Origin: Bacteroidia bacterium
Lineage (GTDB): Bacteria; Bacteroidota; Bacteroidia; Cytophagales; Cyclobacteriaceae
Direction of reading: 5' to 3'
Assembly (NCBI GenBank): GCA_030426345.1
Contig: JAUHYU010000038.1
Coordinates: forward strand, 1-42,516
DNA: 42,516 nucleotides
Below are positions 1-8,577 of the stretch, in pieces (the stretch's first letter is position 1; every line of letters begins with the position of its first letter). Below the pieces are notes generated by a model, which was not told where the DNA came from, made no database searches, and saw only the letters and a program-made list of their open reading frames with translations. Both the position numbers and the translations under genes were made by a program.

Positions 1-2448
1 CCATGCATACATATTGGCAGTACACAACCAGAAAACATGGCGGTAGGTTTTAGAAATTAACTCAACCATCAAGTTGAGACTTTCGAATCCTTTTATCGTT
101 CGCACATAATAGTTTTGGAGGTTTTCGATGACAATGATTTTATTTTTATGATTTTTAGTCAATTCATTTATGATGTCATCAAGGGATTCTAATTTGTCAT
201 TATCTAATATTTTTTGCCATCCTTCTATAAATTCCGATGGACTGTGGATATTGATAGTACGGTTTTCATAAATAACATTTTTGGCATCAATATTATTTTT
301 TAAAAAATAGTTGATGAGGGTGGTGTGGCCACTCCATTTCTCGCCTAAAATAACGGTAGGGGCATATTTACCTTCCTTCCAGCTATTATAAGCATACAAA
401 AGTTGTTCTAATTCCATGGACCTCCCGGTAAAAAGGCTCATTTCGGTAAGTGGCTGAATTTTATAAAGTTGTTGGTAAACGATAGGAAGGCTGTTGATTT
501 TAGTGTGCGCCTCGGATAGGAAATCAGACAACTCGGTAGCAATGTATGCCTTGGTGTCTTGAATACCTATTCGCCTCATCCATGGGGCAAGTACTTTATT
601 GACTTTTTCAAACCTATGAATAATTTGATCCTTAGATTTAAAATAGAATTTTTTTGTGTTGTCCTTAAAGAGGTTTTTTACTTCTTCTGTACGCTTTAGT
701 GCTTTTGCTTTGGTGACTGTGATCCTGAGGTTAAATGCATTTTCATTGTTTGTAAGCTGCATTATGGAATCATTGAATTGCTTCAATATACTTTCCAGTT
801 CTTCTTTCAGTTCGCGTTCATACGTATTCAGTGATTCTATGATTTCATTTAGTTTGTTTTGTGATCGCTCTACACCCTCTTGAATCAATTGTTTGGCTCC
901 TTTGATATCGGTAGTGCCAGATTCGATAGATTCTAATATGGTATTGAGATTAAAAGCAACTACACTTTCGATGTTATAAATATCTAGTTTTAAAACCTCA
1001 ACCTTCCTGATGTTTTTTGATTTAAGTTTAGCACAAGACGTCTGCAGCTCAGGAAGTTGCTTGAAACTGACGAGCTCATTTGGTGAAAAAGAATCGAGAT
1101 CTGAGCGTTTTAAAGGAACATTGTAATCCGTTAGCTTGGTAAGCCACCTTTTTTCAGATATATCTGTAATAATCTTGTTAATTCGGTTTTCAAACTTTTG
1201 GATGCTTCTTGCAAAATTTTGTTGTATGATTTGCTCTACTGCAGGATTCAAGGTCTTTTTTATGCTTCCCTGTTCTAGCTCCTTCAATTCTGCTTTTATA
1301 ATTTCAGAAACTTTCTGCGGTTTGGGTTTTTCCAACTGCTCTAAAAACCTGCCTTTTAATTCTTCTATTTTTTGATGCCCGACTAGTAGTTGGGTTGTGA
1401 TTTTTTTGTTGTTTCCTTCAAATACTTCTTTTAGCAGCGTAACTTCTTGCCGCATCATTGTCGCCAAGTTGTATATTTCCTGATCGATTTTCCAATCTTC
1501 TAAAAGTGCAAAAGCTGTATTTCCCCATCCGGTATTCGTTTTTGTAAGGGATTTATAAACGGTTTCTTTGGTGCTATTTCTGTTATGGTACTTTAATAGT
1601 GTTGTTGGATATTCTATAGTTCCGGTTATGGATTTTTGGTGGTTTATTTCTGTTTCAACTTGTAGAATGGCCTCTTCTGTCTTTTTAACCAGCTCTGTTT
1701 TTAACTGTGAAAATAGCTTGTACTCTTCCGTTAGATCCAAAGCCAGATCGCTGTCGTTTGGAAATTCTTCTGATTGATTCAAGTACTTTTCAATCCAATG
1801 CTTATTTGCATTTTGTTCCTTATCCAAAGCACTTTTCACAACCCCTACGAGAGTTTGAGAAAACTCTGAGAGAATGACCTCTATGGCAATTGTCAACTTG
1901 TTTTCAAGTTGGTAAGAAAGGAGTGTCCTGAAAGGTAATTTGTATCTCCAATATGGAATTCGTTTTACTTTTTTTCTAAATAACCTTCTGAATAAATTAA
2001 GAAACCCTTTGGGGAAACGTGAAATGCGAAACAAGAGATATTTAAATAATTTGATGGATTTTAACCACCATTTATCTTCGGGGATAGAATGAAATCGTTC
2101 CCGACTTTGTTCCAAGGATTTGTGCTTTGGATTTTGTCCTATAAATCCAACGAGTTGATTTCTGAGTTCTTGATAATCGCAAGGGATGAACGGTTGATCT
2201 CGGTCAGAAATGTAATCCTGAAAGGCATCTATCTTGTCAGCCTGATATTTTTGAGTTGCGCGGATTATGGAATGCGCCGATTCTCCATTATTCTTTTGAT
2301 TCGCGCTATGGGCATCAATCCACTCGCGATGGAACGTAGAAAGATCGTCCAAAATGTTTTTTGTTGCTGCAATTTTTTGATCGCAATAAATTATCAGATG
2401 AGAATCCAATATTTCCTTGACCTGAGTTGCAATTCGAATTTCAGACAT
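1..2448 (-). CDS. Large coiled-coil protein with C-terminal P-loop-like ATPase domain (3' end outside window)
   Basis: An open frame of 816 codons on the minus strand starts at ATG 2448 and runs off the left edge without a stop; an in-frame TAG lies a short way upstream of the ATG. Residues about 126-158 are rich in Trp, Phe, Leu and Lys/Arg and could associate with a membrane. Residues about 200-640 are charged and heptad-like, consistent with long coiled coils. Around residue 670 the motif FTGRSMELEQLL resembles the lead-in of AAA_16/STAND ATPases. A Walker A-like loop follows, GEKWSGHTT at residues 702-710, in which His708 stands where Lys is normal. A Walker B-like strand (IIVIE, 771-775) comes next. 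I do not recognise the family. Signal peptide and clear transmembrane helices are absent. A signalling or defence NTPase is possible, but nothing in the window proves a role. Confidence 0.8.
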   Translation of the reverse strand, partial: MSEIRIATQVKEILDSHLIIYCDQKIAATKNILDDLSTFHREWIDAHSANQKNNGESAHSIIRATQKYQADKIDAFQDYISDRDQPFIPCDYQELRNQLVGFIGQNPKHKSLEQSRERFHSIPEDKWWLKSIKLFKYLLFRISRFPKGFLNLFRRLFRKKVKRIPYWRYKLPFRTLLSYQLENKLTIAIEVILSEFSQTLVGVVKSALDKEQNANKHWIEKYLNQSEEFPNDSDLALDLTEEYKLFSQLKTELVKKTEEAILQVETEINHQKSITGTIEYPTTLLKYHNRNSTKETVYKSLTKTNTGWGNTAFALLEDWKIDQEIYNLATMMRQEVTLLKEVFEGNNKKITTQLLVGHQKIEELKGRFLEQLEKPKPQKVSEIIKAELKELEQGSIKKTLNPAVEQIIQQNFARSIQKFENRINKIITDISEKRWLTKLTDYNVPLKRSDLDSFSPNELVSFKQLPELQTSCAKLKSKNIRKVEVLKLDIYNIESVVAFNLNTILESIESGTTDIKGAKQLIQEGVERSQNKLNEIIESLNTYERELKEELESILKQFNDSIMQLTNNENAFNLRITVTKAKALKRTEEVKNLFKDNTKKFYFKSKDQIIHRFEKVNKVLAPWMRRIGIQDTKAYIATELSDFLSEAHTKINSLPIVYQQLYKIQPLTEMSLFTGRSMELEQLLYAYNSWKEGKYAPTVILGEKWSGHTTLINYFLKNNIDAKNVIYENRTINIHSPSEFIEGWQKILDNDKLESLDDIINELTKNHKNKIIVIENLQNYYVRTIKGFESLNLMVELISKTYRHVFWLCTANMYAW

Positions 2449-2636
2449 TTCCGTTGTTATATTTGGCAATTTAATTCTATTCTAAATTGTAACATAATAT
2501 TGATATATCCATGCAATTGATTAAGAAGAATTTTTTGTACCAAAAGATTTGATTTATTTCATGCGATTGGCAAATGATATTTGGAAAACAATGGTACCGT
2601 TTATATCTTATCGCCAGCAAATACTAACACTAAATT

Positions 2637-3863
2637 ATGACTAGACCAATCTTATTTTTTTTACATCTGTTTTTGTCTTTTTTGATTTTTTCGAATTCAC
2701 TTTATGCACAAGGCAATATGAAGATTACCGGCATTTTATACCTCACTCATCAACCTGTAGAAATTAATATTGAGCATGGGATTATTGTCAATATTGAAAC
2801 ATTGGCTGAGGAAAATGGGATTGATGATTTGCCGATAATCGGTCCTGGTTTTATTGATGTGCAGGTTAATGGACATTCAGGGGTTAGTTTTACTGATCAA
2901 GGATTGACGGCTGAAGGGGTGCTAAAGGCAACTGAAGGACTATGGAAAGAAGGTGTTACCACATATTTACCAACGATTATCACTGCGGAGGGGGAGCTTA
3001 TCCGACAAAATTTAAGAACCCTAAACAAAGCAACGAACGATAAAAAGCTCTCAAAATCCATACCTGGGTTTTTCTTGGAAGGGCCATATATTTCGCCCAT
3101 AGATGGGTTTAGGGGCGCACATAATGTTAAGTTTGTTCGCCAGCCGGACTGGGATGAGTTCGATTCATTTATTGAAGCATCGGGACATAAGCTCTTGAAA
3201 GTGACTGTGGCCCCTGAACTCGATGGAGCGATGGAGTTTATAGAGAATTGCCGCAGAAATGGCCTCAAGGTGGCCATAGGCCATCACAATGGAAATGCCT
3301 CTCAAATCCATGAAGCGGCATTGCGAGGTGCAACTATCTCCACCCATTTGGGCAATGGTTGCGCCAACACTATTCACAGGCATAATAATCCTCTTTGGGC
3401 GCAAATGGCTGATGATCGATTGACACCTACTATTATTGCCGATGGATTTCACCTAAACGCTGATGAACTTTCTGTGTTTTATAAAGTAAAAGGTGTGGAT
3501 AATTTATTGTTGGTTTCTGACATTACGAAGCTTGCAGGCTTGCCTCCGGGAGAATACGATTGGAATGGAAAAACAGTGCTTTTGACACCCGAAGGGAAGT
3601 TGAGGTTGCCTGATCTTGATGTACTAGCGGGGGCTTCATTTTCGATAAGAAAAGGTGTAGGAAACATGATGAAATACACAGGGTGCTCTCTAGCAGAGGC
3701 GGTGCAGATGGCTTCTACCAATCAGGCAGAGATGTTTGGTTGGGAAGATCGTGGGAGCATAGAAGTAGGCAAACGCGCGGATTTGGTGTTGTTCAATATT
3801 CAAGATGATGAAGTCTTGGTAGAAAAAACCATAATTGATGGGGAAGTGGTTTATACCAAATAA
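2637..3863 (+). CDS. nagA: N-acetylglucosamine-6-phosphate deacetylase family protein with export signal
   Basis: This 408-residue amidohydrolase belongs to the NagA family, which removes acetate from N-acetylglucosamine 6-phosphate. The metal and catalytic residues can be read by spacing to E. coli NagA: Glu148 in LEGPY, His216 in GHHNGN, His237 in THLGNG, His272 in DGFHL and the general base Asp295 in LVSD. The C-terminal GSIEVGKRADLVLFN is also typical. Two things are odd. The first 25 residues form a convincing signal peptide (a hydrophobic stretch ending SLYA-QG), whereas NagA is normally cytoplasmic. The substrate loop reads THLGNG rather than the usual THLFNA. An internal ATG at 2718 would give a cytoplasmic form, so the choice of start decides the location. 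The Nramp-like gene lies 120 bases downstream on the same strand. The true substrate may be a non-phosphorylated acetamido sugar. Confidence 0.85.
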   Translation: MTRPILFFLHLFLSFLIFSNSLYAQGNMKITGILYLTHQPVEINIEHGIIVNIETLAEENGIDDLPIIGPGFIDVQVNGHSGVSFTDQGLTAEGVLKATEGLWKEGVTTYLPTIITAEGELIRQNLRTLNKATNDKKLSKSIPGFFLEGPYISPIDGFRGAHNVKFVRQPDWDEFDSFIEASGHKLLKVTVAPELDGAMEFIENCRRNGLKVAIGHHNGNASQIHEAALRGATISTHLGNGCANTIHRHNNPLWAQMADDRLTPTIIADGFHLNADELSVFYKVKGVDNLLLVSDITKLAGLPPGEYDWNGKTVLLTPEGKLRLPDLDVLAGASFSIRKGVGNMMKYTGCSLAEAVQMASTNQAEMFGWEDRGSIEVGKRADLVLFNIQDDEVLVEKTIIDGEVVYTK

Positions 3864-3983
3864 CAATTTGGCAACACAAAAACCATTCATGGATTTATAG
3901 TACTTTTTATACTAAAAACAGTAACTACGGTTAGTGTCCCTTTTCCCAATTAAGTTTATAGTAGAATAATCAATAATAGAAAT

Positions 3984-5222
3984 ATGCCCAAAACGCTCAA
4001 ACAAAAAATCATTCTTGGTCTAAGCTTGGTCGGCCCCGGGCTTTTTTTAATTGGATATAACATAGGAACGGGAAGTATCACTACCATGGCCAAGGCAGGT
4101 GCCGACTATGGCATGACGCTTTTTTGGGCATTGATTCTCTCTTGCCTATTTACCTATCTGCTGATGGTGGCCTATGGTAAACTGACATTGGTGACTGGAA
4201 ATACAGCACTTAAAAATATCAAGCAAAGATTTTCGTGGGGAAAGCCATTGGCTATTTACATTATGGCTGCAGTCATCATTGGCGAATTGCTGGCTGTGAT
4301 GGGCGTGATGGGTATTGTGGTGGAATTGTTGCAAGAAGGTATAAATTTAGCCTTCGGCATTTCTGGATTTAATCCATGGATTATTACTGGTATTTTGGTG
4401 GTGGCACTTTGTGTGTTGCTGTGGCATGGACATTATCAGCGATTTGAGAAGATTCTTACGTTTTTTGTGATTTTTATGGGGCTGTGTTTTATCGTTGTCT
4501 TTTTTATGGTTAGCCCAGATTTCATGACAATCCTTAGAGGTATGGTACCGAGCATCCCAGATGAGCCGGGAAGTTTTAGATTGATCGCCGCAATGGCCGG
4601 AACGACTTGTTCAGCTGCTGTATTTGTTGTGCGAAGTACTGTGGTGGCCGAAAAGGGTTGGACGATTAATGATCTCAAAACCGAAAAAAGGGACGCAATG
4701 GTATCTGCTTCAATGATGTTGTTCTTGAGTGCGACTATCATGGCGGTGGCAGCAGGCACATTACACGTGATGGGGTTGTCGCTTACGAATACGGTAGAAA
4801 TGATTCATCTTTTCGAGCCGATTGGTGGAAAAGTAGCTGCTTTTATTTTGATTCTTGGTATCAGTGGTGCAGGGTTATCAACTATTTTTCCAATCATACT
4901 GATCGCACCCTGGTTGATTTGCGATTATTCTGACAGACCCAGAGATATACAGTCTCCACTCTTTCGCTGGTTGGGATTTATAGGGATATTATTCAGTTTT
5001 GGTTTTTTGGTGATGACGGAAAAACCTCCAGGGCTTATGGTATTTTCTCAGGCATTTCAGGCATGTATTTTGCCCGCTGTTGCCATTCCGGTTTTCTTAT
5101 TATTGAAAGATCAAAAGCTGATGAAAAACCATAAAATAAAAACTGGTTTTCAGATTGGATTAATTGCCGTGGTACTTTTTTCCATAGTGACTACTTATTT
5201 TGCTCTGATAGATTTATTCTAA
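3984..5222 (+). CDS. Divergent Nramp-family membrane transporter
   Basis: A 412-residue integral membrane protein with about eleven hydrophobic segments and the overall Nramp (SLC11/APC-fold) layout. Nramp proteins normally import Mn2+ or Fe2+ with protons, using Asp-Pro-Gly-Asn in TM1 and Met-Pro-His in TM6. Here the TM1 region reads GYNIGTGSITT, so DPGN is replaced by GTGS (residues 28-31). The TM6 region reads AGTTCSAAVFVVRSTVV with no MPH and an Arg in the helix. The metal-binding residues are therefore missing, and transport of a divalent metal is doubtful. The gene lies 120 bases after the NagA-like gene on the same strand and may be co-transcribed with it, which would fit an organic or sugar-derived substrate. 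Database annotation would probably still say divalent metal transporter. Confidence 0.75.
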   Translation: MPKTLKQKIILGLSLVGPGLFLIGYNIGTGSITTMAKAGADYGMTLFWALILSCLFTYLLMVAYGKLTLVTGNTALKNIKQRFSWGKPLAIYIMAAVIIGELLAVMGVMGIVVELLQEGINLAFGISGFNPWIITGILVVALCVLLWHGHYQRFEKILTFFVIFMGLCFIVVFFMVSPDFMTILRGMVPSIPDEPGSFRLIAAMAGTTCSAAVFVVRSTVVAEKGWTINDLKTEKRDAMVSASMMLFLSATIMAVAAGTLHVMGLSLTNTVEMIHLFEPIGGKVAAFILILGISGAGLSTIFPIILIAPWLICDYSDRPRDIQSPLFRWLGFIGILFSFGFLVMTEKPPGLMVFSQAFQACILPAVAIPVFLLLKDQKLMKNHKIKTGFQIGLIAVVLFSIVTTYFALIDLF

Positions 5223-5252
5223 TTGCCGCTGGTAAATAATGAAAATAGCTTT

Positions 5253-5633
5253 TTAATTAAGCTCATTTTTGTTTAGCCAAATTAAAGCGTCCTCTTTATT
5301 GCTGAATAATCTTATGGGTTTTATGGGTTTATTGGCCATCAAGAAGAAATTACCAATGATCCGGCTAATTGGACTTGTGACAATCAGTGCAGATTTTGTG
5401 AGGATGGTTGCATGCTCCGATCCTGCAAAATACTGCCTGCATTCGCGTGTCATTTTTACGACGTTGGTGAGATCACACAATAGCGGTCTCGGCTTGCCAT
5501 CAATTAGCTCCCTTCCCATTTGAGTACTTGCCTTACCCTCCTCGATAGTCATTATTGTATTGGGTAAACAATCTATGCAGAGTATGCCGTCTTGTCCAAT
5601 GGAAAATTTTATTTTATCGATTTGGTTGGTCAT
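5253..5633 (-). CDS. Small cytoplasmic protein, STAS/SpoIIAA-like fold suspected (paralog 2)
   Basis: A 126-residue soluble protein without a signal peptide. It is clearly paralogous to the gene just upstream: both share LPNT, LLCDLTNV, KMT.ECRQ, FAG.EH, LTK.ALIVT.PISR and IGNFF/LGNFF. The alternating strand and helix pattern, with a central LCDLTN segment and a terminal helix near LIWL, recalls STAS or SEC14-like small domains found in Cytophagales, but I cannot confirm the family. It is the last gene of a three-gene operon led by a histidine kinase, with 10 bases between the two small genes. A role as a response partner or modulator of the kinase is inference from position only. Confidence 0.75.
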   Translation of the reverse strand: MTNQIDKIKFSIGQDGILCIDCLPNTIMTIEEGKASTQMGRELIDGKPRPLLCDLTNVVKMTRECRQYFAGSEHATILTKSALIVTSPISRIIGNFFLMANKPIKPIRLFSNKEDALIWLNKNELN

Positions 5634-5643
5634 TAGAATTACA

Positions 5644-6012
5644 TTATTGTTTTAACCATTTTAAAGCGGCATCATAGTCTGTGAATAGCTTCGTGGGTTT
5701 TATTGGTCTATTTAGTCCGAGAAAGAAATTTCCCAATAATCTGCTAATGGGATTTGTTACTATCAAAGCAGCTTTGGTGAGGGTTTTATTATGCTCCTGA
5801 CCTGCAAAATGTTGTCGGCACTCCTGTGTCATTTTTATGACATTGGTTAAATCGCATAAAAGCGGCAATGGATTATTATTCACCATTTCAGCCGAAATTC
5901 GAGTGCTTTCCAGTCCGTCTTCCAAAGTCATGACAGTATTGGGAAGTACGGTGGTGTGCAGAATATTGTCCGACCTAAGCGTAAACTTTATTTTATTACT
6001 TTCCCGATACAT
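5644..6012 (-). CDS. Small cytoplasmic protein, STAS/SpoIIAA-like fold suspected (paralog 1)
   Basis: A 122-residue protein starting 4 bases after the stop of the histidine kinase gene, so the two are almost certainly translated from one message. It aligns without gaps to its downstream paralog over nearly the full length, with roughly half of the positions identical by eye. The most conserved stretch, PLLCDLTNV, would be the equivalent of a STAS-type core strand and loop. No receiver domain motif, DNA-binding helix or metal motif is visible. The tandem duplication beside a kinase that lacks its own receiver suggests that these proteins act in its output, which remains untested. Confidence 0.75.
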   Translation of the reverse strand: MYRESNKIKFTLRSDNILHTTVLPNTVMTLEDGLESTRISAEMVNNNPLPLLCDLTNVIKMTQECRQHFAGQEHNKTLTKAALIVTNPISRLLGNFFLGLNRPIKPTKLFTDYDAALKWLKQ

Positions 6013-6016
6013 ATAT

Positions 6017-6877
6017 TTATAAAACTTTTTTCAATGTAAATATAAATGATGCACCATTACCAGTCGATGACTCTACCCAAATACGGCCTTTTTGAGATTC
6101 AATAATTTTTTTGACTGTAGCCAAACCGATACCCTCACTGTTTTCTTTAGGATAAGGATGGACTTTAGTGAAAAGATCAAATATTTTTTCATGATAGCTA
6201 GCATCAATTCCCGGACCATTGTCCGCAATTGAAATTTGGTAATGATCGTGCAATTCACGGGCTTTGACAGTGATTTTGCACTTTGGCTTATCACAATACT
6301 TGATGGCGTTATCGATGATGTTGCGGATAACCTGTACGCCTCCTGTAGTTGTAAACCAAACTTTTGGCAATTTGCTCTCGACTGTTACCGATGCCCGTTT
6401 GCAAATATTGTCTGTTTCCAAAACTTCCTTTAAGAGGACATTTAAATCCACAACCTCGTTAGAGATTTCTAGAGAGCAAGTTCTTGAATATTCTAAAATG
6501 CCTTCTACCAAGCATTTCATTTTATTGTTCATTTTTTTTAACCTAGAAATGTATTCAAAGGCTTCAGCATTTTCTTCGGCATCAAGGCAATGCTCCAGGA
6601 GGTTGATCAAGCCTGTTTGGCTATTGAGCGGGGACTTTAGATCGTGAGCCGTCACACTGGCAAATTCTTCAAGTTTTTCATTGACCTCTTTTAGTTTGGA
6701 TTTGGCAACTACTTGTGATTCTAACTCCTCACTGAGCATGTTTAGCCCTAAAGCAATGGCATCCATCATGTCATTGGCGGGACTTGTTTCCAATTCCCTG
6801 GAAAAATCTAAGGCAGCAATCCGCGCAATCATCCCAAGGACTGCATCCAGTCTCTTGTCATAATCCTGCTCAGGCAT
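6017..6877 (-). CDS. Soluble orphan histidine kinase
   Basis: A 286-residue kinase with no transmembrane segment and no recognisable PAS, GAF or receiver domain. Residues about 1-65 form a helical linker (DAIALGLNMLSEEL) of the kind found ahead of HisKA domains in Bacteroidota. The H box is VTAHDLKSPLN with the phosphoacceptor His78. The ATPase domain shows the N box (NIIDNAIKY, Asn190), the G1 box ADNGPGID (about 218-225) and the G2 box GIGLA (249-253), so it should be active. It is first in a minus-strand operon with the two small paralogs, with only 4 bases to the next gene. No response regulator is encoded nearby. Confidence 0.9.
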   Translation of the reverse strand: MPEQDYDKRLDAVLGMIARIAALDFSRELETSPANDMMDAIALGLNMLSEELESQVVAKSKLKEVNEKLEEFASVTAHDLKSPLNSQTGLINLLEHCLDAEENAEAFEYISRLKKMNNKMKCLVEGILEYSRTCSLEISNEVVDLNVLLKEVLETDNICKRASVTVESKLPKVWFTTTGGVQVIRNIIDNAIKYCDKPKCKITVKARELHDHYQISIADNGPGIDASYHEKIFDLFTKVHPYPKENSEGIGLATVKKIIESQKGRIWVESSTGNGASFIFTLKKVL

Positions 6878-7063
6878 AAATTCCCGAATTTAAAAAATGA
6901 ATAAGGTTATCTTGTACAAAAAAAGGAAAACTACAGAACATTACAAACAATTGAAAGGCTATTGTAGAGGTTCGTTTTTATTTAAGGTTTTTTCAGATTT
7001 TAGCAATTTCCAAAATACCAGCAGTTTCATGGTTTTTGGATGCATTGTTCCAAATAAAACGAG

Positions 7064-8269
7064 TTAATGGACAAAACTAAGTCCAAAACTTACCATCCAC
7101 GATCTCATATCATCAGATCGCAGATAACGACCTCCTCTAAGTTGGAATTCGCGAAACGTATAATGTTTTTTGCTTTTTTTAGAAAGCCTGAATTTTCCTA
7201 TACCCAAGGCTGGCGAATATTTTATTCCAGCTCCAAAGAATTGACTGTCGAAACTTGATAAATCATAATCTGAAGTGTAATACTCCTGATCTGAAGTGTG
7301 AATCTTGTATGGGGCAAAATATTTGGTTCCGTTTTGAAAGTGTATGCGGTAGAATGGTTGAAATGCTAGGAAGTTGTTGATTTTATACGGGACTTCGATT
7401 TGAAATGTATGCGCATCAATTTCAAAAGTATCCCAATAATATCTATAAAAAGTACGAAATATAAACCTGTCACCCATGAAGTAATGCAACCGCGCAGATA
7501 TGGGAATTCGTACCTTGGAGTCAGGAAGACGCTCTACTCCCGGAAGTTGCTCATCTGAAAAATATACTCTATGGTATGGTGCAGATAATAAACCGGTCTG
7601 GAAATATGCGCCCAATGAAAATGAAACCTGAAGTTTTTCATTAACAATCTGGCTCAGTGTCGCATTGAAGTTAGCGGAGTACCGCTTGTTGTGATCTACA
7701 TAATCTATTCCTGTACTTTTAAGCTCTGACGGGTAAAGGTTTGAAATTGGATAAAAAAGTGCCCATTTATCCATGAAAAGGTTAGCAGACAACTTGAACT
7801 CCCGATTGAGATCTCTGGAGAGCCATGAATAAAATCCACCTACTGAAACCGATCCAAAATACATTTCCACTGATACTCGGCCATTGATCCCTACAGAGTA
7901 TCTTTTTGCCGTGTCCAAAGTGCTGTATGTTACGTCTATATGAGTGGTTACGTCATCGTAAGATGCTGAACTGATGGTGTTTGGATTGATATTGTCATGA
8001 GAAGCAGAGGTAAAGTAACTAACCCCACTTTCAATCCTCATATTATTATTTTCTTTAATCGGCACATTGATGATGACAATCCCCGCATAGTCATGCAATA
8101 CCTCAGTACCTTGCCCGCCCGTTACTGCCGAGTGATCTCCATCCTGTTCGTAATAGCTCGCGAGAAAATCTATTTCTGTCTTACGTTCCTGCTTGATTTC
8201 CGAATCTTGACCCAAAGTCAAAATTGGTACTAACAGCATGACGAGTGATATGTTGATAATCAATTGCAT
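7064..8269 (-). CDS. DUF3570-type outer-membrane beta-barrel protein
   Basis: About 401 residues with a signal peptide (ending LTLGQ) and a continuous run of alternating hydrophobic and aromatic beta-strands ending in VSFGLSFVH, as expected of an outer-membrane barrel. Length, sequence character and gene order (thioredoxin, ApbE, DUF4266, DUF3570) match the DUF3570 family. I chose ATG 8269 over an in-frame TTG at 8275. The ATG overlaps the stop of the upstream lipoprotein gene by 10 bases, consistent with translational coupling. The function is unknown. Its constant association with ApbE suggests the outer-membrane part of an envelope redox or flavinylation system. Confidence 0.85.
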   Translation of the reverse strand: MQLIINISLVMLLVPILTLGQDSEIKQERKTEIDFLASYYEQDGDHSAVTGGQGTEVLHDYAGIVIINVPIKENNNMRIESGVSYFTSASHDNINPNTISSASYDDVTTHIDVTYSTLDTAKRYSVGINGRVSVEMYFGSVSVGGFYSWLSRDLNREFKLSANLFMDKWALFYPISNLYPSELKSTGIDYVDHNKRYSANFNATLSQIVNEKLQVSFSLGAYFQTGLLSAPYHRVYFSDEQLPGVERLPDSKVRIPISARLHYFMGDRFIFRTFYRYYWDTFEIDAHTFQIEVPYKINNFLAFQPFYRIHFQNGTKYFAPYKIHTSDQEYYTSDYDLSSFDSQFFGAGIKYSPALGIGKFRLSKKSKKHYTFREFQLRGGRYLRSDDMRSWMVSFGLSFVH

Positions 8270-8493
8270 CCGCAACCACTTCCTGAATTTCCGTTATTTC
8301 CACCCACAGCTCCCTCTCGATAGGATTGGAAGTTAGATTCAAAGACTTCTATATCTCTGTTTTCCAGCACCATTTCTTCATCATTGAGATATACCTTTTG
8401 ATATCCTTTTACGGGAACGCAATTGGTCGAAAGTAGAAAAATTCCAAGAATGACAACGGAGAAAAGTATGTGTTTAAAGAGAATATTGCTCAT
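8260..8493 (-). CDS. DUF4266-type small lipoprotein with Gly/Cys C-terminal tail
   Basis: A 77-residue exported peptide. A hydrophobic N-terminus leads to LLSTNC, a relaxed lipobox; Cys25 followed by VPVKGYQK matches the start of the mature DUF4266 family. The short mature part contains SYREGAVGG and ends in GSGCGCN, a Gly/Cys tail that from memory is a family hallmark. The gene lies between apbE and the DUF3570 gene and overlaps the latter. The two Cys residues could be a site for metal binding, disulfide chemistry or modification, and the thioredoxin-like protein in the same operon would fit that. This is family knowledge plus inference; no biochemical role is established here. Confidence 0.85.
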   Translation of the reverse strand: MSNILFKHILFSVVILGIFLLSTNCVPVKGYQKVYLNDEEMVLENRDIEVFESNFQSYREGAVGGNNGNSGSGCGCN

Positions 8494-8577
8494 GATTGAT
8501 GCAGTTGAATCGTAAAAATAACAATTCTAAATCAGTTTTTAACCGAATAAGTGCGCTGATTAATAAGTGGGAGAGGG

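Noticed and set aside
2089-2520. Plus-strand open frame of 143 codons
   Set aside because: It lies opposite the 5' part of the long coiled-coil ATPase gene and has no recognisable protein features; the minus-strand frame is far longer and coherent.
5247-5272. AGCTT / AAGCT hairpin followed by T's as a terminator for the Nramp gene
   Set aside because: The stem is only five base pairs and overlaps the end of the convergent gene; too weak to call.
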